Source: Enterococcus raffinosus (GTDB taxonomy: Bacteria; Bacillota; Bacilli; Lactobacillales; Enterococcaceae). From it: a DNA stretch of 33,576 bases. A program made the translations under genes and the position numbers. The notes under the pieces are model-generated. The model saw only the letters and a program-made list of their open reading frames with translations, made no database searches and was not told the origin of the DNA. The stretch spans positions 1 to 33,576 of the forward strand of contig NZ_JAHLOS010000046.1 in assembly GCF_018917525.1 (NCBI RefSeq), in the 5' to 3' direction. Of the stretch, positions 1-8,366 are shown piece after piece; position 1 is the first letter of the stretch; each line of letters begins with the position of its first letter.

Positions 1-587
1 TCTAGGTCCAAAGTAAAAGGGCGTTTTCCGGCCTCTATTCGTTGACGATTGATCTCATCTTCTAATTCATCTTGATAGGCTTTCGCTTCATCATGGGTCA
101 TTTCCTTCGTGAACTTATGCTTATTGGCATTGGCTTTGATGTGGGTAGAATCCAGATACAAATTATCCTCTGTTACGAAACCGGCTTTGACAGCTTGTTC
201 TAAAATATAAGAAAAAATATCCTCAAATAGTGTCGTTTCTCTAAATCGGCGGACATAATTCTTTCCAAAAGTTGAGAAATGGGGGATTTTCTCCTCGAAG
301 GAATAGCCTAAAAACCAGCGGTAAGCGATATTGGTGTCGACTTCCTTAATGGTTTGTCGCATGGAACGGATGCCGAATAAATACTGGATAAACACCAATT
401 TGATCAGAATCACTGGATCGATACTTGGGCGACCTAACTCTGAGTATGTAGCTTCCACGATTGGATAAATGAACTCAAAATCAAGTGCGTCATCAATCTT
501 TCGAACGAGATGATCTTGAGGAACCAGATCATCAATCGTGAGCATCGCAAATTGATTTCTACCGTTCGTATTGTTTTTAGACATCAT
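1..587 (-). CDS. IS1182-family transposase, N-terminal part (runs off the window)
   Basis: Reading the minus strand from an ATG-ATG pair at 587 gives about 195 residues beginning MMSKNNTNGRNQFAML and staying open to the window edge. The N-terminal half looks like the DUF772 domain of IS1182-type transposases: a conserved LGRPSIDPVILIKLVFIQYL block near residue 52, then the FSTFGKNYVRRF segment and the LYLDSTHIKANANKHK segment, where the first acidic residue of the DDE catalytic set is expected. A ribosome binding site AGGGAG lies about 9 bases upstream of the start. The 3' half with the remaining catalytic residues is outside the window, so it cannot be said whether the transposase is intact. 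What is visible has no frameshift. The family assignment is from memory of IS1182/IS1272 proteins. Confidence 0.85.
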   Translation of the reverse strand, partial: MMSKNNTNGRNQFAMLTIDDLVPQDHLVRKIDDALDFEFIYPIVEATYSELGRPSIDPVILIKLVFIQYLFGIRSMRQTIKEVDTNIAYRWFLGYSFEEKIPHFSTFGKNYVRRFRETTLFEDIFSYILEQAVKAGFVTEDNLYLDSTHIKANANKHKFTKEMTHDEAKAYQDELEDEINRQRIEAGKRPFTLDL

Positions 588-680
588 AACTATCACTCCC
601 TGTATCCGATTTCATAAATCTATTATAAAAGAAAAGACTGTAGACAGCATCCATAAAATGGACTTTGTCTACAGTCTGAG
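1..680 (-). mobile_element. IS1182-like insertion sequence, one end only
   Basis: Contains the transposase start plus about 90 bases of upstream end sequence. A perfect 12-bp inverted repeat, AGACTGTAGACA at 635-646 and TGTCTACAGTCT at 666-677, lies just outside the gene and could be part of the subterminal structure of the element. The exact boundary cannot be placed because the other end is missing; 680 is a guess based on where the IS-like hairpin stops and a separate terminator hairpin begins. Confidence 0.5.
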
Positions 681-705
681 GCGGCACTTGTTAGTGCCGC
701 TTTTT
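681..705 (+). terminator. Rho-independent terminator beside the IS end
   Basis: GCGGCACT at 681-688 pairs perfectly with AGTGCCGC at 693-700 around a four-base loop, followed by TTTTT. It would stop transcription coming out of the element or out of an original upstream gene before the next promoter. No gene on the plus strand in this window ends just before it. Confidence 0.8.
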
Positions 706-780
706 CCTGTCCAATTTTTATCGAAAAATCTAACTATAGGTTATCAAACTCAATCTAGAAAGGAAGAAACCCGCGATAAA

Positions 781-789
781 TGCTATACT
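781..789 (+). promoter_or_regulatory. Extended -10 promoter for the hexapeptide-repeat gene
   Basis: TGC-TATACT is an extended -10 element (TGn plus a near-consensus hexamer), 59 bases before the start at 848. No good -35 box sits at the right distance, as is common with extended -10 promoters. Confidence 0.5.
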
Positions 790-847
790 TGTCTGGTAAA
801 GACATAACGTGAGATATAAAAAAAGTGAAGTTGAGTGAGGGAAAAAC

Positions 848-1360
848 ATGGCAAATTTTATTGCAAACAGTGCAGATGTTTACGGTGACGTAACACTAGG
901 TGAGGGGTCAACAATCTGGTTCCAAAGTGTTTTGAGAGGTGATAGTAATACGATTTCTATTGGTAAAATGACGAATGTTCAAGATGGGACGGTCGTTCAT
1001 GTGGATCATGATGCTCCAACGGTGATTGAAGATTATGTAACGATCGGACATGCCTGTATTATTCATGGCTGTACGATTCACTCAGGTGCGCTGATCGGCA
1101 TGGGAGCAACCGTTTTGAATCACGCGGAAATCGGCGAAAATAGTTTAATCGGAGCAGGTTCCTTAGTAACAGAGGGAACCTTTATTCCAGCGAATTCGTT
1201 GGCCTTTGGCTCACCAGCTCGGGTAATACGTCAATTGACGCCGGAAGAAATTGAAAAAAATCGCAGAAATGCACAGCATTATTTTGAATTAGGGGAAGCC
1301 TATTTAAAAAATGAGTTCCCTAAAATCCAAACCAATGGAGTCACTCATGAGGGAAACTAG
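848..1360 (+). CDS. Gamma carbonic anhydrase-like hexapeptide-repeat protein
   Basis: 170 residues, the usual length for the YtoA/YrdA/PaaY group of left-handed beta-helix proteins. Residues 8-115 are built of hexapeptide turns, and the three zinc-ligand histidines of the gamma carbonic anhydrase fold can be placed at H51 (VVHVDHD), H68 and H73 (IGHACIIHG). The C-terminal helix (about 125-160) is typical of the trimer-capping helix. The family binds a metal between subunits and some members hydrate CO2, but many bacterial homologues have no shown activity, so the role is not certain. RBS GAGGG is 8 bases upstream. The end overlaps the next gene by 14 bases, so the two are probably translationally coupled. 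Confidence 0.85.
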   Translation: MANFIANSADVYGDVTLGEGSTIWFQSVLRGDSNTISIGKMTNVQDGTVVHVDHDAPTVIEDYVTIGHACIIHGCTIHSGALIGMGATVLNHAEIGENSLIGAGSLVTEGTFIPANSLAFGSPARVIRQLTPEEIEKNRRNAQHYFELGEAYLKNEFPKIQTNGVTHEGN

Positions 1361-1682
1361 TTTCTTATTACTTCAAGCACAACTACGAACACTGTTTCCA
1401 GACGATGGTTTAAATCAATTGGCTATCTATGAAGATCAAGCGGAACATTTTTTGATTTTTTCCAGTCGAGGGCTACATGTTTTGGAAGAAGATCAATTAA
1501 CAAAGGAGCCGCGCAACGTTTATTATCCGGTAGATAGTTTAAAGCCATTTTCAATTCGCCAACAGGCGGGAGTATTTGAACTGATTATAGAAACTGTCGG
1601 TGGTCGATTCTTTGTCTTGGCCTTTCCAGATCAAGCAGACGCTCATCAAGCGATGCAGACTCTCATTGAACTGTTAGCTTAA
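1347..1682 (+). CDS. Small conserved hypothetical protein
   Basis: 111 residues starting MRETSFLLLQAQ, no family recognised. The start at 1347 is preferred over ATGs at 1311 and 1335 because GGAG lies 6 bases before it and it gives a short 14-base overlap with the upstream gene, against 50 bases for the first ATG. The sequence reads as a compact alpha/beta protein: an N-terminal helix, then alternating strands (HFLIFSSRGLHVL, FELIIETVGGRFFVLAF) and a C-terminal helix (DAHQAMQTLIELLA), rather like a PH-type fold. No signal peptide, membrane segment or metal motif is visible. Function unknown; coupling suggests it is made together with the hexapeptide protein. Confidence 0.7.
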   Translation: MRETSFLLLQAQLRTLFPDDGLNQLAIYEDQAEHFLIFSSRGLHVLEEDQLTKEPRNVYYPVDSLKPFSIRQQAGVFELIIETVGGRFFVLAFPDQADAHQAMQTLIELLA

Positions 1683-1693
1683 AGACGAGTTAG

Positions 1694-1722
1694 TGTAATT
1701 TTTTTCTGATTCCCAGTATAAT
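1694..1722 (+). promoter_or_regulatory. Promoter for the ferredoxin-acetyltransferase pair
   Basis: A consensus TATAAT at 1717-1722 with a weak TGTAAT at 1694-1699 and a 17-base spacer, 22 bases before the start at 1745. The -10 is convincing; the -35 is poor. Confidence 0.5.
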
Positions 1723-1744
1723 CTTACTAAAAGGAAGTGATAAA

Positions 1745-2011
1745 ATGGATGGAAGTAAATTCAATCATGAGCCAGTGAACGAAGAAGAATTATTGGCTCA
1801 AGGGTATCGCAAATACCATGGTGAAGGTATCGATATTTACTACAATAAAGATATTTGTGCACACATTGGCAATTGCGTACGAGGAAACCCGGAAATTTTT
1901 GAGGTGGGCCGCAGACCATGGATCATCCCTGACAATGGCAGCGTAGAAAATGCTAGCTATGTCGTGGACACTTGTCCTAGCGGGGCGCTGAAATACGTCA
2001 TTAAAAATTAA
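1745..2011 (+). CDS. Mono-cluster ferredoxin, YjdI type (Fer4_19)
   Basis: 88 residues. The cysteines are arranged as ICAHIGNCVRG plus a distal DTCPSGAL, which is the pattern of the YjdI-type (4Fe-4S)-binding family rather than the classic CxxCxxCxxxCP ferredoxin. A preceding YYNKDICAH segment and the following GNPEIFEVGRRPWI block also fit. It is likely a small soluble redox or cluster-binding protein; the electron partner is not known. The ATG has AAGGAAGTG upstream. The next gene is a YjdJ-type acetyltransferase, a pairing that also occurs in Escherichia coli (yjdI-yjdJ), supporting the call. Confidence 0.85.
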   Translation: MDGSKFNHEPVNEEELLAQGYRKYHGEGIDIYYNKDICAHIGNCVRGNPEIFEVGRRPWIIPDNGSVENASYVVDTCPSGALKYVIKN

Positions 2012-2097
2012 GAACTGTTAAGCTGACAGTTTATGGATGAGTTTAGAGAAATGATTACATTACGAAAATCAGATTAATTTGAGTAAGGAGCGGTATT

Positions 2098-2373
2098 ATG
2101 GAAATCAGAGAAGAAAAAGAACGTTTTGTTTTATTGAATGATGCACAAGAAGAAGCGGGGGAAATGACTTGGTCGAATGCGGGTCCAGAAATCATGATTA
2201 TTGATCATACTTTCGTTGACCCAACCTATCGCGGTCAAGGCTTAGCAGAAAAACTCGTGGCAGCGGGTGTCGAAAAAGCGCGTAAGGAAGGCAAAAAAAT
2301 TATTCCGCTTTGCCCATTTGCGAAAAAAGAATTTGAAGAAAAATCAGAATATGCAGATGTTTTAAGAAAATAA
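2098..2373 (+). CDS. Short GNAT-like acetyltransferase, YjdJ type
   Basis: 91 residues, matching the minimal YjdJ-type N-acetyltransferase fold (GNAT family, half-length). The acetyl-CoA binding loop is DPTYRGQGLAEKLV (about residues 42-55), corresponding to the R/Q-x-x-G-x-G/A motif, followed by the helix VAAGVEKARKEGKKIIPLCPFAKKEF with the conserved LCPFAK segment. Substrate unknown. It follows the mono-cluster ferredoxin at 86 bases with its own AAGGAG site and is probably cotranscribed with it. Confidence 0.85.
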   Translation: MEIREEKERFVLLNDAQEEAGEMTWSNAGPEIMIIDHTFVDPTYRGQGLAEKLVAAGVEKARKEGKKIIPLCPFAKKEFEEKSEYADVLRK

Positions 2374-2454
2374 GTTTGGGACTTCTCTAGTCAAACGACG
2401 TCATTTGTGCTAAAGTAAAAAATGAGGTAGTTTGGAAATAAGGAGGGTCATCTT

Positions 2455-2691
2455 TTGTATAATTTTATTTTGGGTGTTATCTTAGTTTTGTCAGTGATCA
2501 TCGTCATTACGATCATGATGCAACCTAGCAAACAAAATAGTGCTGCGAGTGCTTTTACTGGTGGCGCGGATCAATTATTCGGAAAGCAAAAAGCACGCGG
2601 CTTTGAGGCTGTGATGCAACGATCAACCGCTGTTTTAGGTGCGGTTTGGATGATTTTGCTCTTCGTATTAATGTTTTTATCAAGCAAATAA
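2455..2691 (+). CDS. secG: Preprotein translocase subunit SecG
   Basis: 78 residues with two membrane segments (about 3-21 and 55-75) joined by a polar loop containing SAFTGGADQLFGKQKARG, which is the SecG family signature. It is the non-essential third subunit of the SecYEG channel in the cytoplasmic membrane. The start is TTG, supported by AGGAGGG about 8 bases upstream and by the family's usual N-terminus (MYNFILGV). A terminator follows at once, and the esterase, rnr and smpB come next, the standard order in enterococci and related Firmicutes. Confidence 0.95.
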   Translation: MYNFILGVILVLSVIIVITIMMQPSKQNSAASAFTGGADQLFGKQKARGFEAVMQRSTAVLGAVWMILLFVLMFLSSK

Positions 2692-2695
2692 AACC

Positions 2696-2724
2696 GGCCT
2701 CTCACTTGAGAGGTCTTTTTTATT
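2696..2724 (+). terminator. Terminator after secG
   Basis: GGCCTCTC at 2696-2703 pairs with GAGAGGTC at 2708-2715 (one G-U pair) around loop ACTT and is followed by TTTTTTATTTT. A second, imperfect hairpin at 2787-2811 (CTCTGCATT with AATGTAGAG) lies in the leader of the next gene and lacks a T run. Confidence 0.85.
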
Positions 2725-2899
2725 TTGTATTTACTCTAAATCAAGTACACTTGAAGATAAGCAAGAAAACAGTTGCTAATCAGTCCCTCTGCATTGTTTA
2801 TTAATGTAGAGAGTGCTTTGTTAGAAAATATACAAATTGCAAATGAACGATTGTTTTCGTTTTTACAATTACCTAAGTATAAGATAGGAGTGATTACTC

Positions 2900-3664
2900 A
2901 TGGCACAAGTCCCTGAATCGCTATTTTTGCCTCACGGAAAACGAGCGGTCCTATTATTACATGCCTATTCAGGTAGTCCCAATGATGTGCGGATGCTTGC
3001 CCGCTTTTTAGAAAAATTAGATTATACGATTTATGCGCCGCTCTTTACAGGACACGGCACGTCTGATCCGCTGGATATTTTACACGAGCATTCGGAACAG
3101 TGGTGGAAAGACAGTCAGAAAGCAGTAGAATTTCTACAAGCAAAAGGATTTCAAGAAATTGCGGTATTTGGTCTTTCAATGGGCGGTACTTTGGCCACTC
3201 GCTTATTAAGTGAGCTGCCTGATCGCTTTATCGGTGGTGGTTTTTTCTGTTCGCCGATCGCTCCAGTAAAAACCAATGTGACGAAAAACTTCCTATTATA
3301 TGCGAAACAAGTGCTAGAACGAAATGGTAAAGAAACGACAGAAGAAAAAATCGAAAGTTATCGTCCGCTAGTCGAACAACAACTGGCGACGATTGAGAAA
3401 CAAGCTCAGATTGCTTATGAAAATCTGGCACAAATCAAGTGCCCATTTTTTATGGCGCAGGCAGGAAAAGACGAAATGATTGAAGCTGAAGGTGTTTTTC
3501 GAACAGCCGAGCGCTTGCAGCAGACCGCCTTTTCCTTGAATTGGTACCCCAAAAGTGGTCACGTGATTACTGTGGGACCTGAAAGAAGACAATTAGAACA
3601 AGATGTGGCAGATTTTTTAGCCACTCTTGCTTGGAGAGAAAATAATGGAGAGAAAAACAATTAA
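2900..3664 (+). CDS. Alpha/beta-hydrolase, carboxylesterase (Est/YvaK type)
   Basis: 254 residues, the length of the 30-kDa carboxylesterase family (Geobacillus Est30, Bacillus YvaK). The catalytic triad can be placed: nucleophile S93 in GLSMGG, acid D191 in AGKDEMI, base H221 in KSGHVI. The HAYSGSPND segment after the first strand supplies the oxyanion hole. It is cytoplasmic with no signal peptide. RBS TAGGAGTG lies 7 bases upstream. In many Firmicutes this gene sits between secG and rnr, as here. It likely hydrolyses short acyl esters or monoacylglycerols; the natural substrate is not clear. Its 3' end overlaps rnr by 20 bases. Confidence 0.9.
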   Translation: MAQVPESLFLPHGKRAVLLLHAYSGSPNDVRMLARFLEKLDYTIYAPLFTGHGTSDPLDILHEHSEQWWKDSQKAVEFLQAKGFQEIAVFGLSMGGTLATRLLSELPDRFIGGGFFCSPIAPVKTNVTKNFLLYAKQVLERNGKETTEEKIESYRPLVEQQLATIEKQAQIAYENLAQIKCPFFMAQAGKDEMIEAEGVFRTAERLQQTAFSLNWYPKSGHVITVGPERRQLEQDVADFLATLAWRENNGEKNN

Positions 3665-6026
3665 AGCAGAAATATTGGCTGGATTGAAAGCAGCCAACAA
3701 AAAAAGTCTTTCAATGGAAGAATTAGCAGAAGTGTTAGACATGCGCAAGAGTGAAGACTATAAACTTTTAGTCCAAACGGTTGCCCAATTGGAACGAGAA
3801 AAAGCCCTAGAATTTAATAAAAAAGGCCGAATTAAGCTGCCATTTCAACCAATCGAAGTCGAAGGGATCTTCCGCCGCAATGAACGGGGCTTTGGTTTTG
3901 TGACGATTGATCCAGAAGAACCGGATATCTTTATTCCCAAGGAAGCGACGAATTTTGCGATGGATGGTGACATCGTCATGATCGATATCCAAAAAACGGC
4001 GGACCTTTTTTCTGATCGCGGCGCTGAAGGTCGAGTCGTGTCTATTAAGGAACGAAAAATCCAACAACTCGTTGGAGAATTTACCGCCTTTGATGTTGAC
4101 GAGATCGCGGAATCGGATCTGTTTGGTTATGTGACGCCAAAGGATAAGAAGAGCGCTCAGTTTAAGGTCTTTATTGCTGCAGAAGGCATTCAACCGGTTG
4201 ATGGCAGTATCGTTATCGTTGAGATCACCCATTTTCCAGAAAAAGGTTATGCTACTAGTTTGGAAGGTATCGTTACGAAAGTAGTTGGGCATAAAAATGA
4301 TCCAGGAATGGATATTTTGTCAATTGTAATTGCGCAGGGGATTCCAACGCAATTTCCAGATGAAGTCCAGACAGCCTCAGAGCAGGTACCTGACACAATC
4401 GCGGAATCTGATTTGATTGGTCGTCGGGATTTACGCGATCAGCAGATTGTGACGATCGATGGAGCTGATGCAAAAGATTTAGATGATGCGGTAACCGTTC
4501 GAAAATTGGCTAATGGAAACTACTTTTTAGGCGTTCATATCGCTGATGTTTCTTATTATGTAACGGAAGAAAGCTTATTGGATAAAGAAGCCTTTGAACG
4601 TGGAACGAGTGTTTATTTAACCGATCGTGTGATTCCAATGATTCCGCAACGCTTATCCAATGGAATCTGTTCCTTAAATCCACAGGTGCCGCGTCTAACC
4701 ATGAGTTGTGAGATGGAAATTGATCCAAGTGGAACGATTGTCCACCATGAGATTTTCCAAAGTGTCATTCAAACCAGCGAGCGTATGACTTACACAGCGG
4801 TAAATGATATTTTGGAAGATGAGAAGCCAGAAACGATTACACGTTATCAAGAGTTAGTTCCAATGTTCCGTTTAATGAAGGAACTCCATCAAATTCTTGA
4901 ATCACTCAGGAATCGCCGTGGCGCCATCAACTTTGAGGATCGTGAAGCGAAAATACTTGTGGATGAAAAAGGGCGTCCGACAGATATTGAACTCCGTGAA
5001 CGTGGTGTGGGGGAACGATTGATCGAGTCCTTTATGCTAGCAGCCAATGAAACGGTGGCTGAACACTTCAATCGTTTGAAGCTGCCCTTTATTTATCGGA
5101 TTCACGAACAACCTAAAGAAGAAAAAATGCAGCGTTTCTTTGATTTCGCCGCGGCGTTAGGTATTTTAGTCAAAGGAACCAAGAATACGATCACTCCAAA
5201 AGATTTACAACAGGTGATTCACGAGGTGGAGGATAAACCAGAGGCGGCTGTGATCAACACCATGCTACTGCGTAGTATGCAGCAGGCGCGCTATTCAGAA
5301 GATAATTATGGTCATTATGGATTAGCCGCTGAATATTATACGCACTTTACCTCACCAATTCGTCGTTATCCTGACTTAATCGTTCACCGCTTGATTCGCT
5401 CTTATAGTAACGATCAAAGTGAAGCGACAAAAGAGAAATGGGCGGAAGCTTTACCTGAGATTGCGGACCATAGTTCGAAAATGGAGCGTCGTGCGGTAGA
5501 AGCCGAGCGTGAAGTTGACAGCATGAAGAAAGCTGAATACATGGCGGATAAAGTCGGTGAGGAGTTTGATGGGATCATCAGCTCGGTCACAAAATTTGGT
5601 ATTTTCATTGAACTGCCGAATACGGTTGAAGGAATGATCCATTTAAATGAGCTAAAACAAGACTACTTCCACTTTATTGAAAACCAATTAGCATTAGTTG
5701 GCGAACGGACTCGCCAGACCTTTAAGATTGGTCAAAAGGTTCGAGTGAAAGTCACGAAATCCGATCCTCAGACTAGAGAGATTGATTTTGAATTGCTAGA
5801 AGCAGAAGAAATCCCCGCATTAGAGGTGCCGGGAAATAATCGTCGCAACCAGCGCCGTAAACCAACTGGCGGTCGCAAGAACAATCAGAAATCCGAAAAG
5901 AATTACGGCAAAGGCAAAAATCAAGACCGTCAAAAAACGGGAAAAGACAAGAAAAAGAAAAAAGGCAAGAAGCCTTTTTATAAATCAGTAGCCAAAAAGA
6001 AAAAACCAGGTAGGAAGAAGGGATAA
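3645..6026 (+). CDS. rnr: Ribonuclease R
   Basis: 793 residues from the ATG at 3645, chosen over an in-frame TTG at 3627 because GGAGAG lies 6 bases before the ATG. Order of domains: N-terminal winged helix (about 1-60), cold-shock domains (about 65-220), RNB catalytic core (about 250-580) with the metal-binding aspartates in [12 protein letters not shown] near residue 272, S1 domain (about 635-715), and a long lysine-rich tail (about 730-793). It is a processive 3'-to-5' exoribonuclease that degrades structured RNA and acts with SmpB and tmRNA on non-stop mRNAs. The gene for its partner, smpB, follows after a single base. Full length, no defect. Confidence 0.97.
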   Translation: MERKTIKAEILAGLKAANKKSLSMEELAEVLDMRKSEDYKLLVQTVAQLEREKALEFNKKGRIKLPFQPIEVEGIFRRNERGFGFVTIDPEEPDIFIPKEATNFAMDGDIVMIDIQKTADLFSDRGAEGRVVSIKERKIQQLVGEFTAFDVDEIAESDLFGYVTPKDKKSAQFKVFIAAEGIQPVDGSIVIVEITHFPEKGYATSLEGIVTKVVGHKNDPGMDILSIVIAQGIPTQFPDEVQTASEQVPDTIAESDLIGRRDLRDQQIVTIDGADAKDLDDAVTVRKLANGNYFLGVHIADVSYYVTEESLLDKEAFERGTSVYLTDRVIPMIPQRLSNGICSLNPQVPRLTMSCEMEIDPSGTIVHHEIFQSVIQTSERMTYTAVNDILEDEKPETITRYQELVPMFRLMKELHQILESLRNRRGAINFEDREAKILVDEKGRPTDIELRERGVGERLIESFMLAANETVAEHFNRLKLPFIYRIHEQPKEEKMQRFFDFAAALGILVKGTKNTITPKDLQQVIHEVEDKPEAAVINTMLLRSMQQARYSEDNYGHYGLAAEYYTHFTSPIRRYPDLIVHRLIRSYSNDQSEATKEKWAEALPEIADHSSKMERRAVEAEREVDSMKKAEYMADKVGEEFDGIISSVTKFGIFIELPNTVEGMIHLNELKQDYFHFIENQLALVGERTRQTFKIGQKVRVKVTKSDPQTREIDFELLEAEEIPALEVPGNNRRNQRRKPTGGRKNNQKSEKNYGKGKNQDRQKTGKDKKKKKGKKPFYKSVAKKKKPGRKKG

Positions 6027-6027
6027 T

Positions 6028-6492
6028 ATGCCAAAGGGTGAAGGCAAGTTAGTGGCACAAAATAAAAAAGCACGCCATGATTATACGATCATTGATACGA
6101 TCGAAGCAGGGATTGTTTTACAAGGAACAGAAATCAAATCGATTCGCAATAGCCGAATCAACTTGAAGGATGGGTTTGCCCGCATTAGAAATGGCGAAGC
6201 TTTTTTATACAACGTTCATATCAGTCCGTACGAGCAGGGAAATATTTTTAATCATGATCCGGTGCGCACGCGAAAATTATTGATGCATAAAAAACAAATT
6301 GCCCGATTAGCTGGTGAAGTTAAAAATACGGGAATTACTTTAGTCCCATTGAAAGTTTATCTAAAAGACGGCTATGCGAAGGTCTTGATTGGTGTTGCGA
6401 AAGGGAAACATCAATATGATAAACGGGAAAGCTTGAAGCGCAAAGATGTCGATCGTCAGATCAGTCGAACGTTAAAAAACTATTCTCGCTAG
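6028..6492 (+). CDS. smpB: SsrA-binding protein SmpB
   Basis: 154 residues, the usual length. The OB-fold core begins with [24 protein letters not shown] and contains the conserved [21 protein letters not shown] and [10 protein letters not shown] segments; the C-terminal tail ([16 protein letters not shown] and onward) is the part that enters the mRNA channel. It binds tmRNA and delivers it to stalled ribosomes. Starts 1 base after the rnr stop, so it is translated with it. The tmRNA gene ssrA is not found downstream in this window. Confidence 0.97.
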   Translation: MPKGEGKLVAQNKKARHDYTIIDTIEAGIVLQGTEIKSIRNSRINLKDGFARIRNGEAFLYNVHISPYEQGNIFNHDPVRTRKLLMHKKQIARLAGEVKNTGITLVPLKVYLKDGYAKVLIGVAKGKHQYDKRESLKRKDVDRQISRTLKNYSR

Positions 6493-6779
6493 CAAAATAT
6501 TCTTTTTCGCATATTTGATGAGAATTTCTTTACTTCACAATAGATTTTGATAGGATTAGTTACAATCTATACTAGCCATTTTGTGGGCTAAATTAACGAT
6601 TGGAGCCGTTTAACTCAAAATAAAATAACTATCGGAAAAAGAATGCGAGTTATTTGAAAAATATCAGGAAAATTCTTTGAAATTTTCTTACTCTGGTGGT
6701 AACATACGATAGTATTTTGAGGAGCAGCGCTAAGCAGCTACGAGCTGACGCGAGTCGCTGGGAAGAGAGGTGAACTGAA
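6493..6779 (+). promoter_or_regulatory. Structured leader region of the atp operon
   Basis: 287 bases with no gene. Possible promoter parts are TTGATA at 6547 with TATACT at 6568 (spacer only 15) and TAGTAT at 6710; neither is convincing. Three inverted repeats are clear: AAATAACT 6623-6630 with AGTTATTT 6648-6655; GAAAATT 6668-6674 with AATTTTC 6681-6687; and a nested hairpin, CAGCG 6725-6729 with CGCTG 6756-6760 enclosing CAGCT 6735-6739 with AGCTG 6743-6747. The last one ends a few bases before the GAGAGGTG ribosome site of atpB and may affect its translation. No clear terminator for smpB is seen, so read-through into atp is possible. Confidence 0.45.
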
Positions 6780-7493
6780 TTGGATGAAAAATCTTGGGTT
6801 TTCCATATTGGTCCCGTATGGTTCGATGGTACGGTTACGACAATGATCATTTTGACATGTGTGATTGTCTTCTTACTGGTTTTTGCATTTACCCGCAACC
6901 TGTCATTGAAGCCCAAAGGAAAGCAAAACGCAATTGAGTGGGTCATTGATTTTACTACGAACATTGTTGGTGACAACATGCCTCGTAAAGAAGTCAGAAA
7001 TTTTAGTTTGTTCTCATTTACGTTGTTCTTATTTATTTTTGTAGCAAACCAAATCGGGCTGGTCACAAAAATCGTCACAGGTGACGAAGTGACTTATTGG
7101 AAAAGCCCGACTGCTAACCCCTTTGTAACCATGGGATTGGCCTTACTCGTATTAGTATTAGCCAATTACCTAGGTACAGAAAAATTAGGTCTAAGCAGCT
7201 ACATTAAAAATTCTTTTTTCACACCGGCAGGATTGTTTCCTATTAAGTTGATGGAAGAATTTACGAATGTTATTACGTTAGGCTTACGTCTATACGGTAA
7301 CATTTTTGCTGGTGAAGTATTGCTTTCACTAATCGCAAGCATGGTGACAAGCACAGGATGGTGGACATTGCCATTCGCTATCCCGCTTGAAATGATTTGG
7401 ATCGCATTCTCACTATTTATCGGTAGTATCCAAGCGTTTGTTTTCACTACTCTATCTATGGTTTATATCAGTCATAAAATCGAGGTAGAATAA
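6780..7493 (+). CDS. atpB: F1Fo ATP synthase subunit a
   Basis: 237 residues from a TTG start with GAGAGGTG about 8 bases upstream; an ATG at 6784 is out of frame. Hydrophobic with five or six membrane segments. The proton-channel signature is LGLRLYGNIFAGE, giving the essential arginine as R170 (equivalent to R210 of E. coli). The C-terminal LEMIWIAFSLFIGSIQAFVFTTLSMVYI is typical. First gene of atpBEFHAGDC; no atpI is seen upstream. In enterococci this enzyme works mainly as a proton-pumping ATPase for pH control. Confidence 0.96.
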   Translation: MDEKSWVFHIGPVWFDGTVTTMIILTCVIVFLLVFAFTRNLSLKPKGKQNAIEWVIDFTTNIVGDNMPRKEVRNFSLFSFTLFLFIFVANQIGLVTKIVTGDEVTYWKSPTANPFVTMGLALLVLVLANYLGTEKLGLSSYIKNSFFTPAGLFPIKLMEEFTNVITLGLRLYGNIFAGEVLLSLIASMVTSTGWWTLPFAIPLEMIWIAFSLFIGSIQAFVFTTLSMVYISHKIEVE

Positions 7494-7507
7494 TTAAAAA
7501 AATTTAA

Positions 7508-7747
<240 letters not shown>

Positions 7748-7753
7748 TAATCG

Positions 7754-7799
7754 ACGCTTTTTTGTTGAGACTCATCCCAGTGATGAGCAGCAGAAGCGT
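7754..7799 (+). promoter_or_regulatory. Intercistronic RNA hairpin between atpE and atpF
   Basis: Outer stem ACGCTT 7754-7759 with AAGCGT 7794-7799 and inner stem CTCATC 7771-7776 with GATGAG 7782-7787. There is no T run after it, so it is more likely to protect or set the end of atpBE mRNA than to terminate fully. Inferred from sequence only. Confidence 0.5.
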
Positions 7800-7844
7800 A
7801 TAATGCGGTTCTGAAATGAGAAAGAACAGAAAGGAAGACCGAGT

Positions 7845-8366
7845 ATGCTGAATCTAGTTATTGCTGAGGCTGTCAATACAACACTCGGTAATTTAATCGT
7901 CGTTACGTTATCATTCGTGATTCTAATGGCGTTGTTAAAGCATTTCGCGTGGGGTGCCGTTCAAGACATCCTGAAAAAACGTGAAGATAAGATCGCCAAT
8001 GATCTAGATTCTGCCGAACAATCTCGGATCAAGGCTGCTGAGTTAGAAAAAGAACGTGAAACTCAGTTAGCAAGTTCCCGTAGTGATGCGGCAGATATCA
8101 TCAAAAATGCGAAAGAAAGTGGCGAACTAAGCCGTCAAAACATCATTAAAGATACTAAAGAAGAAGTGACTCGTCTGAAAGATCGCGCACAAGCGGAAAT
8201 TAAGGATGAACGCGAAAACGCATTGACTTCTGTTAAAGATGATGTGGCAACACTTTCTCTACAAATCGCAGAAAAAATCTTGAGCAAAGAGCTCTCACAA
8301 GATGCTCATCAAGATTTGATCAACGACTATATGAACAAGTTAGGTAATACGAAACATGAAGCTTGA
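7845..8366 (+). CDS. atpF: F1Fo ATP synthase subunit b
   Basis: 173 residues: one N-terminal membrane helix (about 13-33, NTTLGNLIVVTLSFVILMAL), then a long charged coiled coil (about 45-140) rich in K, E, R and A that forms the peripheral stalk. The Gram-positive form starts with a short outside segment as here. RBS AGGAAG is upstream. It overlaps atpH by 11 bases. Confidence 0.95.
   Translation: MLNLVIAEAVNTTLGNLIVVTLSFVILMALLKHFAWGAVQDILKKREDKIANDLDSAEQSRIKAAELEKERETQLASSRSDAADIIKNAKESGELSRQNIIKDTKEEVTRLKDRAQAEIKDERENALTSVKDDVATLSLQIAEKILSKELSQDAHQDLINDYMNKLGNTKHEA

Noticed and set aside
571-807. 78-codon plus-strand frame over the IS end and terminator
   Set aside because: It crosses a perfect terminator hairpin and the transposase start region, has no ribosome site and no recognisable sequence.
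3807-4292. 161-codon minus-strand frame inside rnr
   Set aside because: Lies wholly inside RNase R, has no ribosome site and no recognisable domain; an antisense shadow of a well-conserved gene.
6671-6685. CodY-like motif in the atpB leader
   Set aside because: Matches only 12 of 15 positions in AT-rich DNA and is part of a simple inverted repeat; not enough without binding data.
6493-6779. tmRNA (ssrA) gene after smpB
   Set aside because: The gap is too short, lacks a tRNA-like acceptor end and has no tag reading frame; ssrA must be elsewhere.
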